Source of the DNA: Sorghum bicolor
Lineage: Eukaryota > Streptophyta > Magnoliopsida > Poales > Poaceae
Direction: 5' to 3'
NCBI RefSeq assembly: GCF_000003195.3
Contig: NC_012879.2
Location: 36,511,596-36,575,595, forward strand
Length of the DNA: 64,000 nt
Shown here: piece by piece, positions 9,981 through 20,480 of the stretch
Layout of the letters: the number at the start of each line of letters is the position of its first letter
Position numbering within the stretch: the first letter of the stretch is position 1
Notes under the pieces: generated by a model
The model's input: only the letters and a program-made list of their open reading frames with translations
What the model was told of the DNA's origin: nothing
Databases searched by the model: none
Translations under genes and position numbers: made by a program

Positions 9981-12044
9981 ATGAGCGGTTTCCAATTGCC
10001 ATCAAACTTCGTTGAAGATCCTGAGCAACTGTTGAGGAGAACTAGACGTCGTCAAGTTCCACCTCAAAGGTTCATCTCGAACCTGAATCCGTTAGAGGAA
10101 GGAGTATCTGCACCGGTTATCAAAGAAGCTATGGCCCAGAAGACCATCTCTGAGTACTCTGCGCCGTCGGCTGACAATGTCGCCACGGGTCCGCAGCTTA
10201 ACTTGGGGGATGCGACTTTTGAGTTGAAGCCTGCGCTTATCAATATGGTGCAAGCTAATCCCTTCTGTGGAAAGCCACACGAGGATGCCAATGCCCATCT
10301 CCAACACTTCTTGGAGGTGTGCGGCACCTTCACCATCAAGAATGTCGCCGCAGACGCCATCCGTCTTCGCCTCTTCCCATTCTCGTTATTGGGGAAGGCG
10401 AAGCAATGGTTCTACGCCAACAAGGGTGAAGTGACCACGTGGGAGAGGTGCGCCAATGCATTTCTCAAGAAGTTCTTTCCGATGGGCAAGACCAGCGCCC
10501 TTCGTGGAAAGATTTCCAGCTTCCAACAGCAAGCGGATGATACGATTCCCGAAGCATGGGAACGTCTGCAGGAGTACATTCGCGCCTGTCCTCATCATGG
10601 GATAGAGGAGTGGCTCCTAATCCAAGGTTTCTACCATGGCCTGACCGGTTTGGCCCGTAGTCACCTTGATGCTGCCGCTGGAGGAGCATTCTTGCAACAC
10701 AATGTCAAGGATGCCAAGGACCTCATTGAAAAGATGGTTATAAACCAAGGATGGAATGAGGAACGCCTCCAACCCAAGAGAAGAGGTGTCCATGCCTTGA
10801 ATGAGGTGGACATGCTCTCTGCTAAGATGGACCTCTTAATGAAGAAGATGGAAGAAAGTTCCAAGCAAGAGACCATTCAGCCTTACGCCACTGCACGGGC
10901 CATTGAATCTGATTCATGGTGCGAAGTGTGCGGAGGAGATGATCATTCGGGAAACAATTGTCCCGAAACAAAGGAGGAAGTGAGCTTCATCAACAACAAC
11001 AACAATGGGTACCGGCCCCAACAACAGCAATGGAACTCGCGCCCCTTCTACCAAGGTAATCAAGGTAATGGTTACAATCAAAATTTCAATAATTCTTTTG
11101 GTAACCAACCTTCTCTTAGAGATCTTGTCTTAGGCCAATCTAAAATCAATGAAAGCATTAACAAGAAAATGATGGCTAATGATAAGATCCTTGAAAACTT
11201 AAGTGAAAAGTTGGATAGCTTTAACTCTGCTATGAAAAATCAGTTGAGCTTTAACAAAATGCTTGAAACACAATTAGCTCAATTAGCAGCAGCTGTCCCA
11301 TCCTTCGAGCAAGGTAAGATCCTAGGGAAACCTGAGGATCCAATTGAAGGAGTTAAACTAGTTACTACGAGGTTCGGTAAGCCTCCGGTACAATCCAACT
11401 GGAGCTATCTTCTGGATTCGCCCTTCATCACCAAGAAAGACGACCCAGGCCTGCCGACCATCACCTGTGAGATCAGACCGCAAATCTTCCACAACGCCTT
11501 CTGCGACCTTGGATCGGGTGTCAACATCATGGCCAAGGTAACTTATGATAATTTGCTAGGGGGGCCTTTGCACCCCACATTTGTTCATTTGCAGATGGCA
11601 GATCAGACGATCAGGTTCCCTGAGGGGTTGGCAAGGGACATACTGGTAAAGGTCCAAGACGACTACGTCCCTGCCGACTTCATCATTTTGGATATGGGAT
11701 CCAATAATGATGTCTCGATCATCTTGGGAAGGCCATTCCTCAACACGGTCAATGCAGTCATCTATGTGGGGTCCGGCCAGATTCACCTCCAATTCCCAGG
11801 ATGGAAGGTAAAATGTCCATTCAATGGTTATAAAGCTAACATGCAGGTGAAGGACAAAGAACCTCCGACTAAGCCTCGCCACATCCGACGCCGAAGGGAC
11901 AAGAGAGGTAAGTCGGCCAAAAGGGCCGAAAAGAAAGAAGAGGAACCCGCTGAACCAAAAATCAATACCAAGCAAGTATGGCGGGAGAAAGAGGTGCAAT
12001 CAAGGTCCACGTCTCCGGGACCATCTGATGCACCCGAAGAATGA
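9981..12044 (+). CDS. Gag-protease polyprotein of element B
   Basis: This is an intact 687-codon ORF starting 116 bases after the primer site. The start MSGFQLPSNF matches MPGFSLPENY in element C, which supports this ATG. Residues about 88-252 form the capsid domain (LFPFSLLGKAKQWFY, LRGKISSFQQ, AWERLQEYI). C314, C317, H322 and C327 make a CCHC zinc knuckle. An Asn/Gln-rich linker follows, then an aspartic protease at about 490-610 with active-site D509 in CDLGSG and the flap-distal ILGRPFL near 580. The Lys/Arg-rich tail may bind nucleic acid. The product would form virus-like particles in the cytoplasm and process itself. There is no frameshift or readthrough into pol because pol is absent. 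The protease resembles the second domain of A1. Confidence 0.92.
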   Translation: MSGFQLPSNFVEDPEQLLRRTRRRQVPPQRFISNLNPLEEGVSAPVIKEAMAQKTISEYSAPSADNVATGPQLNLGDATFELKPALINMVQANPFCGKPHEDANAHLQHFLEVCGTFTIKNVAADAIRLRLFPFSLLGKAKQWFYANKGEVTTWERCANAFLKKFFPMGKTSALRGKISSFQQQADDTIPEAWERLQEYIRACPHHGIEEWLLIQGFYHGLTGLARSHLDAAAGGAFLQHNVKDAKDLIEKMVINQGWNEERLQPKRRGVHALNEVDMLSAKMDLLMKKMEESSKQETIQPYATARAIESDSWCEVCGGDDHSGNNCPETKEEVSFINNNNNGYRPQQQQWNSRPFYQGNQGNGYNQNFNNSFGNQPSLRDLVLGQSKINESINKKMMANDKILENLSEKLDSFNSAMKNQLSFNKMLETQLAQLAAAVPSFEQGKILGKPEDPIEGVKLVTTRFGKPPVQSNWSYLLDSPFITKKDDPGLPTITCEIRPQIFHNAFCDLGSGVNIMAKVTYDNLLGGPLHPTFVHLQMADQTIRFPEGLARDILVKVQDDYVPADFIILDMGSNNDVSIILGRPFLNTVNAVIYVGSGQIHLQFPGWKVKCPFNGYKANMQVKDKEPPTKPRHIRRRRDKRGKSAKRAEKKEEEPAEPKINTKQVWREKEVQSRSTSPGPSDAPEE

Positions 12045-13138
12045 ACAAGATGGAGAGGTCCTGCTCTACGGACCTAAAACATGGAGCCCTTGCTGATAAG
12101 GTAAATCAGTAGTTATCCCATATTTATTTTCTGCATTTCAATTTCTACTATTCACTTTTCAATTGCATTCTTACTTTGAATTTTGCATATCTTATTTCGA
12201 CAAAATGTTTAGCCATAATAAATAAAATCTTGAGAATAACTTGTCATAAAAATTTGAGCTGCTGGAGCTCCCAAAGGGGGGTCGCCCGACCCCACCTTGG
12301 GGCCCACTTCACCACATTTCAACCTTGCTAGTCATAGAGGTTCCAACCCAGCACTTGGATGCTCTGGGAGCTCCAATGTGGGGGTCGGCCGACCCCCATA
12401 TTGGCCCCACTTGCCTCCTGCTGGCCACCATTTGAATCACAATGGAGTCCTATGCTTGTAACACTAGCTAAAGTTTGAAAAAGAGTGGTCCCTTGATCCT
12501 TTACTTTAGTCATAAGATGCTCCTTTCATCTTTGATTCTTTTGGGACCACTCCACTAGCTTAAATTCTGCAAAGTGGTCACCTAGGCATGCTTGAGTGCT
12601 CCCATGGTCCATAGGAATCACTTTAGACATGTCTCCACTTTTGCCATTCATCTTTTACCTTTCACAAAGCACTAAAACAGGGAATCTCAGAAACAATTTG
12701 AAAACTTTTGGTCCACACCTAGCCTTTACTTTTCTGGACAATCAATGACACAATGTTTAAAGTGGAGGAGGGGCTAGGATGGGGGTCGGCCGACCCCCAT
12801 TTTGGACCATCTCTGCAAAATCTTGAAAGCATGCAGAATGGTTCCCTATATAAAGCTAAGTTCAAATTCAAAGTGCTTCTAGGGGGGGTCGGCCGACCCC
12901 TATATTGTGGGTCCACTACTTGCCCTTCTCCCCCTATAAATACCACAGCATTGTGAGCTCAACTCCACACCCAAAACCACCAGAACCATTTCGAGCTCAC
13001 AATCCTTTCTCTTCTCTCTTTGTTACAAGCCATTTCTCAAGTTTAGTTTAGAAATAGTCATCAAAACAAAAACCCAAAAAGATTCCCCTTGCATAGTAGT
13101 AGTAGTAGGAGCTTGGTTTGCCTCACTTGTGTAGGAGG
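12045..13138 (+). promoter_or_regulatory. Intergenic region of B with four palindromes and a TATA box
   Basis: No ORF is supported. GGGGTCGCCCGACCCC lies at 12278-12293. Perfect palindromes GGGGGTCGGCCGACCCCC lie at 12380-12397 and 12781-12798, and GGGGTCGGCCGACCCC at 12885-12900. GGNCCCAC motifs are near 12300 and 12404. TATAAATA at 12935-12942 lies about 200 bases before the second ORF. The arrangement mirrors the LTR promoter and recurs in C, which suggests an internal promoter for the second ORF (inference). Confidence 0.55.
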
Positions 13139-14494
13139 ATGAAGAAGCATATCTTCGGCAAGTTCAAGAAAGCAAAGGGTGAGAGCTCTTCTCAAGGCTC
13201 TCACCATGCTCATGGAAGGGAGGAAGAAGAAGGTTACCATGGGATGGTACCCTACGAGCCTCCATCAAGGATGAGAGAGCCCGAGAGCGGCCTCATGTTA
13301 AGCCAAGAAGAGTTGCAAAGGTGCTACATCATCCGAGAAAGTCTCTTCCTACACACTAGCATCATCGATCCGGACCTTTTGGCCCGCACAGGTATGGATG
13401 TTGAATTCGATAAGGTGTTTAGAGCAATTGGTTGGAGTAGTTTTTGGCAAGTGCCTGAATTTGGAAAAGAATTGCTTGCTAAGGAATTTCTATGCACCCT
13501 AAAACTCACAAATAATGGAATATCTTTTCGCATGTGTGAGCAAGAACATCAATTAAATTGGAGTTTGCTAAACACTGCTTTAGGGTGTGAACATGAATGT
13601 GAACTTGATCTAGATCATGCCACTAGAATGTTCGATAAATTTAGATTCTGGAAAGCAATTTCTGGCTCTAATGATTGTTCAAATCCTACTCCCATTGAAA
13701 TCCATAATCCAACCTTGCGCTTTCTTCACTTCTGGATCATGTGCACTCTATATCCTGGCATGGGAACTGATACTTTAATTGATGATGAACTTAAAATTCT
13801 CTATGCCATGGTTAGTAAAATCAAGGTCTCCCCTGTGAAACTGCTAGTGAACTATTGGCTTAACTCTATTGAGTATGGGAAGCCCATCTATTTCACATCC
13901 TTTATTACTCGAATAGCCGATACTTTTGGATTACTTGAATCACATTATTTTGAAGACATTGGCTATGTTAGAGGAGTGGTAGATGAGAACTTCTTTATCA
14001 ATGCTAACATGCTCATAAGAAATCCAAATGGTGAACTTAAAATGATTTATCCGGGTTATACAACCGAAATTCCTCTCCCATGTGCGAGGCGCCGGTTGTA
14101 TGGGGTCCGCACACTTACCATTAGACTAGCCCAAGTGGCAAGTCCAGATATTGCAGGGACACGCAGGGTGACAAGAAGGATGATGCAAGCCGCCCAGATG
14201 GAGCAAGGAGGATCCTCGCACCATGACGTTGAAGAGGGCGATGAAGCGATGTCAGTGGATGCTTCAGACTCCATGGGTCTACCTCCACAACGCACTCCAC
14301 GCCCAAGGGACAGGGCTAGGCGTCACCAGCCCACAGGTATGGACAGTCTCATTAATGACATGGGCGAATTGCAGATTGGGCAAGAAGCAACATTGCAACT
14401 GGCGTTACAAAACGGCCAACATATCCGACGTGTGCGAGAGGAAGACGCACAACGCTGGGCTGGATGGTACCAGAATTTCCCGCCACCACAGTGA
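13139..14494 (+). CDS. Athila-type extra ORF (env-position protein) of element B
   Basis: This is an intact ORF of 451 codons from ATG 13139. That start is chosen over the upstream ATG at 13118 because the basic N-terminus (MKKHIFGKFKKAKG) matches element C's MKRFGKTVLGAFKRV. It resembles the Athila ORF-1 family of plant retrotransposons, with conserved patterns GMDVEF, EFLCTL, ISFRMCEQEHQLNW, PTLRFLHFWI and KIKVSPVKLLVNYW. The function is not established. It sits where some Athila elements carry an env-like gene, but I see no convincing signal peptide or transmembrane segment. The C-terminal third is Arg/Gln-rich and low in order. Its retention in an element that lost pol suggests a cis-acting or useful role. 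Confidence in family is good, in function low. Confidence 0.82.
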   Translation: MKKHIFGKFKKAKGESSSQGSHHAHGREEEEGYHGMVPYEPPSRMREPESGLMLSQEELQRCYIIRESLFLHTSIIDPDLLARTGMDVEFDKVFRAIGWSSFWQVPEFGKELLAKEFLCTLKLTNNGISFRMCEQEHQLNWSLLNTALGCEHECELDLDHATRMFDKFRFWKAISGSNDCSNPTPIEIHNPTLRFLHFWIMCTLYPGMGTDTLIDDELKILYAMVSKIKVSPVKLLVNYWLNSIEYGKPIYFTSFITRIADTFGLLESHYFEDIGYVRGVVDENFFINANMLIRNPNGELKMIYPGYTTEIPLPCARRRLYGVRTLTIRLAQVASPDIAGTRRVTRRMMQAAQMEQGGSSHHDVEEGDEAMSVDASDSMGLPPQRTPRPRDRARRHQPTGMDSLINDMGELQIGQEATLQLALQNGQHIRRVREEDAQRWAGWYQNFPPPQ

Positions 14495-15850
14495 GCGAAG
14501 ATCTAGCTTGGGGGAGATCCTCTCCCCCACTAAGGTAAGTATTCTATCCTATTTATTTTCATGCATTTTATCATTCTTACTTAAAAAATAAATAAATATT
14601 TATTAGCATTTCCCTTTAGCATATATGCTTCATGTATGTTTATATCCCTCATGGAAATGATGACTAGTTGCTTGTTAATGTTTCTCTAGTACCTAGTATA
14701 CAACTTAGTATTTCTCTAAGTATGGATCACTTAGCTCACTTAAACTGCCATGAACCCAAAAACTTTGTGGGTTGCAAGTGCTAGAACTAAGTCTAAGTTG
14801 TTGTGGGACATGAGATAGTAAGACAAGAGCTACTATAATATTTTTTTAAGCATGCATGATTATCAGAGATTTATTCTTAAAATGATCAAAACCTTAATTG
14901 TTCCTCAATGGTGATGAATTCCTACCACAGCCATATCTACTTTACATAATTGCAACCTTTCCACATAAGCTATTTGCTTTGGGTTGAGTGTCGTCAAGTC
15001 TTGTTGACCCTTGTTAAGAGACTTTTCATGCTCCTAAGATCAAGATCACGTACACACCACATATATATATGCTGCTTCTACACTGGAAGTACGCAACCAC
15101 ATGTATTTCGCATCCACTAAATAGGTTGCTCCATACTCTAAATGTTAGAACATCTCTCTAAGCATTATTTGGTAAATGAGACATCAAAAGGGCTAGGCAA
15201 AATGAAATAAAAAGATGGACATGTGCAAGTCCACAGAAAAAGAAAATTGAGCACATGAAAGCTCATATATATATAAAAAAAAAGAAGAAAAAAATGCTAG
15301 CCATGTCTCAATACATAGAGAGTCTATCAAATAAAGGAGCAACCTAGTCCACCATATATCACACTTGCACATCTTGATCTGGGAGTATGACACTTCTCTT
15401 CAAGGATCCGAGCTTTGACTTCGCAATACATGCAAAGTAAGTATGCTATCTCCTTTCATCCCTACCTTGAACTCCACATAAGCCTTTTAGAAATAGGATG
15501 AAATAGAGAAGGCAACTCTTACCATATGCCTTGGTGAGGAATCATACACCATTTGAGTGACATGAGAGAACCATAAGAGGAACATTTAAGCTTTCTTTTG
15601 AAAATATCACAAAACCTCTGATATGAAACTTGCTAAGAATGAGAAAGTTAGTGCTCAAGTCAAACTGTTCTGTCTCTCAACCACCTAAGACAAAGGAAAA
15701 GCCATAAGCCCCATAAGGGACTAAGGTAATAGGGGTAAGTTTACATAGCTAAATTTTTCATGCAAAGAGAAGAACTTTGTTGTACACATGGTACTCTTGA
15801 AATGTGAACATAGTAACAATACCTGATCCACCGAGGCTAAGTTTGATTGT
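14495..15850 (+). other. 3' non-coding region of B
   Basis: No gene seen. It carries blocks shared with A and D: CCTACCACAGCCATAT near 14925, a GTCAAGTCTTGTTGAC inverted repeat near 14993-15008 and an AATAAAAAG...GGACATGTGCAAGTCC hairpin near 15206-15234. AT-rich runs are near 15060 and 15270. Confidence 0.6.
14505..14528 (+). promoter_or_regulatory. Internal polypurine copy with perfect hairpin (B)
   Basis: AGCTT is followed by GGGGGAG-ATCCT-CTCCCCC, a perfect 7-bp stem with a 5-base loop (14510-14528), just after the second ORF's stop. It duplicates the polypurine tract before the 3' LTR. Confidence 0.6.
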
Positions 15851-15887
15851 TTGCTCGGGACGAGCAAAGGTTAAGCTTGGGGGATCT
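15851..15887 (+). promoter_or_regulatory. Hairpin plus polypurine tract of B
   Basis: TTGCTCG-GGA-CGAGCAA (15851-15867) is a perfect 7-bp stem, followed by TTAAGCTTGGGGGATCT up to the LTR at 15888. Confidence 0.85.
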
Positions 15888-17472
15888 TGTTGACGGTGGA
15901 TATACCATAGAAATCCACATACAAAACACCGTCAACATGCCTCGGTTGCAAGGGGAAACGACATGACATGAACATATTTTATCCATAACTAGTTCCACTT
16001 GTACTCTTAGCTTGTTTATGCAGGAACAACAAATTCAAGACATTATTTGACAAAGCCAACATCAGAATCATCAAGAGGAGATCGAGGGGACAACAGGTGA
16101 CACCCTGGGCCCACAGGGAGGGGGTCGCCCGACCCCTCTTTGGTGGGACCCAGGTGTGCCACCTAGTCCACCGACATAAGGGACCCTTGTGGACACTGCT
16201 GGTGGGCCCAGAGGCCCAGAAGTGGGGTCGCCCGACCCCACATCAAAGGCGGTTCCAGGGTCGGTGGCCTCCCACCGACCTTCCCCACATGTCCCACATG
16301 TTGATTTGCCCCTGCCGTTGATCAAATGGCGGTTGTGAGGTCGGTTTGATCCAAGGGTGGAGAGAAGATGTCACGTGGATCGATGACGTGGCGATGGAGT
16401 AACCCCTACTCCATCTCCCTCTATAAAAGGCAGCCTCCATCCTTCATTTCAAGTGTGCAATTCCAAGGCCAAGTGCATTACAAGTTCCAAGCATACAAGT
16501 AGAGTAGTAGTTAGTCTAGAGTGGGAGTTAGAGTCGAGTCGAGCGAAGCTCGGGGTCTCCGGAGTCGTCTTCTGGAGAGTCTGGTATAGCTCTTGTACCT
16601 TTCTACTTTTGTAAGACTTTCCTTTTATTAATATATTATTCTTACTTTACTTTACTGAGTTCTTACTTAGTGCAAGTCTTTTAGTCTTGTTGTGCATTTA
16701 CTTTAGTAATATAGTTGTCTTAGTGAAGTTAGTGACCTGTAACCACTCCTGTGTGTGCATCATCGTCCTATCTTGTATAGGAGCTCTAGCTAGCTGCAAC
16801 TAGTTAGAGTTGTAGGATTAAGTGTGAGCGTGGTGCTCATACTTACGATTACCTTTGATTACCACTGGCTTGAACGGAAAGTAGGAGCGCACTCCCTAGT
16901 AGGTGACAGATCGTGGGCGGCATTAGGTTCTCCTCACGTACAGGCTAGTTCTTAAAAGGTAAGGCGTCCATAAGCCCAATAGTCGCTTTCGGTAAGGGGT
17001 TAGGTGAAAAACCTTCTAAGCGTCTTACCAGCTCGGCTATCCCTGGCACACAGTTAGTAAGGCTCTAGCGTAGTTAAGACAATTATCTATTAAAGTAAGT
17101 CACAGAAGTCAAGTTAGATACATAGGAGTCCTTTACTCACTCATTGTCCTCCCACCTAGCTAACTCTACCATTTACCTTTAGCATAGGACCTTGGATTCA
17201 CCACTACCCTTCCTATTCGTTATTTACCACCCTTATTCACTAGTTGATACTAGATAACTCAAGGAATCTCATTCCCCTTTTTGTTAAACACACTTAGCCG
17301 CTTACCCTTGGGAAAATATAAATTACGATACCTTGGAATACTCCTTGGTGAAGTGCTACAGCGGTACATTCTGTGCGCTTGCGGAATTATCCAATAGTAA
17401 ATAGAGTTACCCTACCAGGGCACTTCTGGCGCCGTCGCCGATATCCGGTGGTTGCGTTAAGAAGTGTCAACA
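15888..17472 (+). repeat. 3' LTR of element B
   Basis: The LTR is 1585 bp and near-identical to 8255-9839. Palindromes are at 16121-16136 and 16224-16239. It ends GTGTCAACA directly before the ATATC duplication. Confidence 0.95.
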
Positions 17473-17477
17473 ATATC
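17473..17477. other. Target-site duplication of element B (right copy)
   Basis: ATATC, identical to 8250-8254, directly follows the 3' LTR. Confidence 0.95.
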
Positions 17478-18243
17478 GACCTCGGAAGTCCTGAGATAAA
17501 CTCACATTGGAGATAAAGAGAGACACACATCAAGTTTAACAATTTACACAAGGAAGACGTAGCTCATAAGAGATGATCCATGGAGGGTGCCACAAACATG
17601 ATGCACAACCGCTAAGAAGGGAAAGCTTCCACAAGGTGATACTGTACCATCACTCTTCAAGTAAGTTAACATCTTAAGGTACTTGACTATCACTTTTATA
17701 AGCTTCTCCTTGGTTCTGGCGTTCATATGAATAAAAGAGATAAACATGTATGATTTACAACTCTAGGTTATCCAACCCAATCGATTCAACATGTTTAGTC
17801 CTTCCACCTTTGTGATCCCACACTCCTAATCATATGAGCTAAAATGTTGCAAACTCAATCTTTGGAAGATATATATAAAAAAACATAAATATAGATAGAT
17901 TATATTTCCATTAGGTTGAACGATCTGATGTGACAAATGTTTTTAATACTACACTCATGATCTTATTATCCATCAAATTTGTCTTGCCCCTATGCTTAAG
18001 GATAGAGAAGATATACTATTGGTTCTGTTGGTGTTTTCCACCAATAGGACTCATGCACTTGATCTCTGCCTTGTCTCTATGAGCAGGACATATTTTGAGA
18101 AACATGGAGGATTTTTCAACTCCTAGACTCTACCAAGTGAAGGACGTGGATCTACGAGCACAAACACACTGAGCAGGATGCTGCCAACGCCGCACTTCGA
18201 ACTGCTGGGCAAACGAAGAATATGGGTGACACCGTATCAACAG
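17478..18243 (+). other. Non-coding part of A2 right of element B
   Basis: No gene seen. The stretch aligns in patches with the reverse complement of the region below 40800, down to about 39480: AGAGAGACAC, TTGTGGAAGCTTTCC in opposite orientation, and GGTTCTGTTGGTGTTTTC near 18022. It continues the A2 internal region after the B insertion. Confidence 0.6.
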
Positions 18244-18294
18244 GTGCAGACATCAAGGTTCACACCTAAGTCAAATGACGCACCTAAAGAATGA
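18244..18294 (+). pseudogene. C-terminal remnant of Athila-like gag-protease (A2)
   Basis: Seventeen codons including a TGA stop align with the last residues of element B's gag-protease (B ends DAPEE, this ends DAPKE). The following bases also match B's post-stop sequence (AGAAGTC..., then a GGTAAAATCGGTAGTTATCC-type segment). The rest of the gene is missing or unrecognisable upstream, so this marks a deletion scar. Confidence 0.6.
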
Positions 18295-18811
18295 ACACGG
18301 TGAGAAGTCTTGTTCAGAAGACTTAAAACATTGAACCCTCGCCGAAAGGTAAAATCGGTAGTTATCCATATTTATCCTTTCTGCATTCCCTTTTCCCTTA
18401 AATAATTTACTTTCCTTAAATAGCTTGTTAGTTAATCATGCTATCTTGAAAAATAGTAAGCCCCATGTGAGTATGCTCGTGGCATAAAATCCATAAGTAC
18501 ATTCACTGTGGTGGCGTAAAAATAAAATAAATATATTCCTGTCCTATAAAAATGAAAATATAAAAATAAGATTGTGATCCCACTAAAGAGGATAATATTT
18601 ATTGTGGAGGCTCAACATGATAAAGGCTATATATTTATGCTAACTCTTAACTAGTTCCACAAAGCTTTGTTGTCTATTTGAGCTCCACAGAATTCAAGGA
18701 TCAAGAAAACGAGCAGACGGAGGACATCCTAATTGTTGTCAGGGTGCTGCCGACATTCAAATACACCTCCACTACCTCCTAGCTCCATGAGAAGAAATTA
18801 CATCAAAATCC

Positions 18812-18832
18812 AGCTTGGGGGAGAGCACCCCC
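18812..18832 (+). promoter_or_regulatory. Internal polypurine copy with hairpin (A2)
   Basis: AGCTTGGGGG, then AGAGCA and CCCCC: a 5-bp G/C stem. It is equivalent to 14505, 57708 and 2278. Confidence 0.55.
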
Positions 18833-19650
18833 AATTATCCAGCTAAGTGTTTCTACTCGCATTTATACTTTACTCAAATAATAAAAAGATGTATAATCAT
18901 AAAAAACCCAAATAAAGATTTTTATGCTTATATATATCTTTGCTTAGTTTGCTAAATAAATAAAGTTTGCCATGAAACCTCATGATAAGCTCTTACATGG
19001 AAATGATGAATAGTTACTCTGCCATGACTAGTCCTCAAAATTAAATTCTCTCTCAAGTTTAGGCATGACTGTTATGAATTAAGTTTTGCTCTAAATCTGA
19101 ACTTGTGGGTGGACTACTTGATCTAAAGTCTAAGTCGTTAACGGATATGATATGGGAAGGTTGAGCTCCTATTTATTTGTTCCTAGAGATGCTAGAATTC
19201 TAGAGAATTTTATCTTTGAAAATCTTTAAAATGTTGCATGATGAGTTCCTGTATGATGAGAGTTTAAAATCCTACCACAGCCATATATACATGCTTATTA
19301 AACTATGAACCATACATTTACTTTTTACTGCTTATGAGCATTGAGTGTGGTCAAGCTGTGTGGACCCTTAGGAGCTTGTCATGCGATTAAAATAAAGATT
19401 CACTTGCATGTTCACTCATACATGCTGCTTCTACTCCGGAAGTACGCATCCACATATATCCACTCATTTCCATTTTCAGATTCACCTAAAATTATTCTAC
19501 TCCTATCCGGGAGAGAATAGCCAAAAACATTATCCTATACTTGTTATTCCCTGTGAAATAAATGCTTGAGATATTTTGGTTACTACCACTTGCTATATTA
19601 TTCCAGGAGGGTGAGTGCTCTAAAAAAGAAAAAAAAGAAGGGAAAACATA

Positions 19651-19695
19651 CGAGGAAATAAAAAGGGGCAAGTGCCCGGAACCTCGAAGAAAAGA
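19651..19695 (+). ncRNA. Candidate structured RNA block (A2)
   Basis: CGAGG...CCTCG outer stem, with an inner GGGCA-AG-TGCCC hairpin. A second GGACA-AG-TGTCC hairpin follows near 19719-19731. Same as 3101-3135. Confidence 0.5.
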
Positions 19696-20442
19696 AAAAG
19701 TGAGACGAGAGGTAAAAATGGACAAGTGTCCGACAGTAGAATTAGGGGTACAAGATACCCACCTGAGAGAAAAGAAAAAGAAAACATAGAGCATCTCATT
19801 CTCCTCAAAAAGCTTCAAAGTGCAAGAAAGGTATGTATCCCCTCAAAAGAGCAAAAGTAGAATTAGACTTTTACCATTGTTTTCACCATCATCACCATAC
19901 ACCATTCATTCGCCACACATGCACATCTTGATATTGACTTATTGACTTGTTTCTCTAGATCCATGGTTTGACTATGCAATGAATGTCTTGTAAGTATGTA
20001 TGCTTCACCTCCCACCTATGAGCTCCAGATATCAAAACCTTATTAGAGTAGGGTGAGAGAGAAGGCAATGTCACTATGCCTCATACCAAAAATACCACAT
20101 ACTTTGAGAGAAGGCAACACCATCACTGCCTTGGTAAGGATAAAGAAATACAACAAAAGAGAGATTTGAGAGAGTCATACAAGGAATCTCTGAGTTTTAT
20201 TTTGAAAATCCGCAAAAACTCCAGAGCTATAGTTGATCAAAGAACAAGAGACATGGCGCTTGACTTGACCGTTCTATCTTTTAACTGCTCAAGACACAAG
20301 TGACGGTTACAAGCCCCATGGTGAAATGTAAAATGAGTGAGTTTAAATCTTAATAGTTTACCCTAACCCAGAGATGAGATGTTGTTTGAACACATGTGAA
20401 CCTTTAAGGCATGAAACCACTATAGAAACTCTTGAGTCCATC

Positions 20443-20480
20443 CTTGCTCAGAGACGAGCAAGAGGTAAGCTTGGGGGACT
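20443..20480 (+). promoter_or_regulatory. Hairpin plus polypurine tract of A2
   Basis: A CTTGCTC...GAGCAAG inverted repeat (20443-20462) is followed by AAGCTTGGGGGACT, abutting the LTR at 20481. Confidence 0.75.

Larger units (their letters stand above)
8255..17472 (+). mobile_element. Element B: complete non-autonomous Athila-like retrotransposon
   Basis: The element is 9218 bp: two 1585-bp LTRs, a tRNA-Asp primer site, a gag-protease ORF (9981-12044), a second ORF (13139-14494), a polypurine tract and perfect 5-bp duplications. There is no RT, RNase H or integrase; only 1.1 kb of non-coding DNA lies where pol would be. By eye the LTRs differ at about 13 positions (about 99.2% identity), which at the usual grass rate of 1.3e-8 per site per year means a few hundred thousand years. 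Both ORFs are intact, so it may still be mobilised by an autonomous partner. Confidence 0.93.
18295..20442 (+). other. Conserved 3' non-coding region of A2
   Basis: Collinear with 1781-3862. No gene is supported. It contains the internal polypurine hairpin (18812-18832) and the structured block (19651-19695). Confidence 0.7.
5823..20480 (+). mobile_element. Athila-like internal region A2 (split by element B)
   Basis: This runs from a tRNA-Asp primer site (5830) to a polypurine tract (about 20465-20480) between two LTRs of one family. Element B (8255-17472) interrupts it. It contains a decayed gag (5984-7549), a non-coding stretch collinear with the minus-strand fragment at 39396-41553, a gag C-terminal remnant (18244-18294) and the conserved 3' region. 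No pol genes are visible, so it was non-autonomous. Confidence 0.7.

Noticed and set aside
11556..11999. 147-codon minus-strand frame
   Set aside because: Shadow of the gag-protease ORF of B, whose plus-strand protease motifs are clear.
12278..12900. Repeated GC palindromes considered as a CRISPR-like array
   Set aside because: Spacing is irregular, units are palindromic promoter-linked motifs, and the context is a eukaryotic retrotransposon.
13139..14494. Possible envelope glycoprotein
   Set aside because: No signal peptide, transmembrane segment or glycoprotein features are visible. Similarity is to the Athila ORF-1 family, so I do not call it env.
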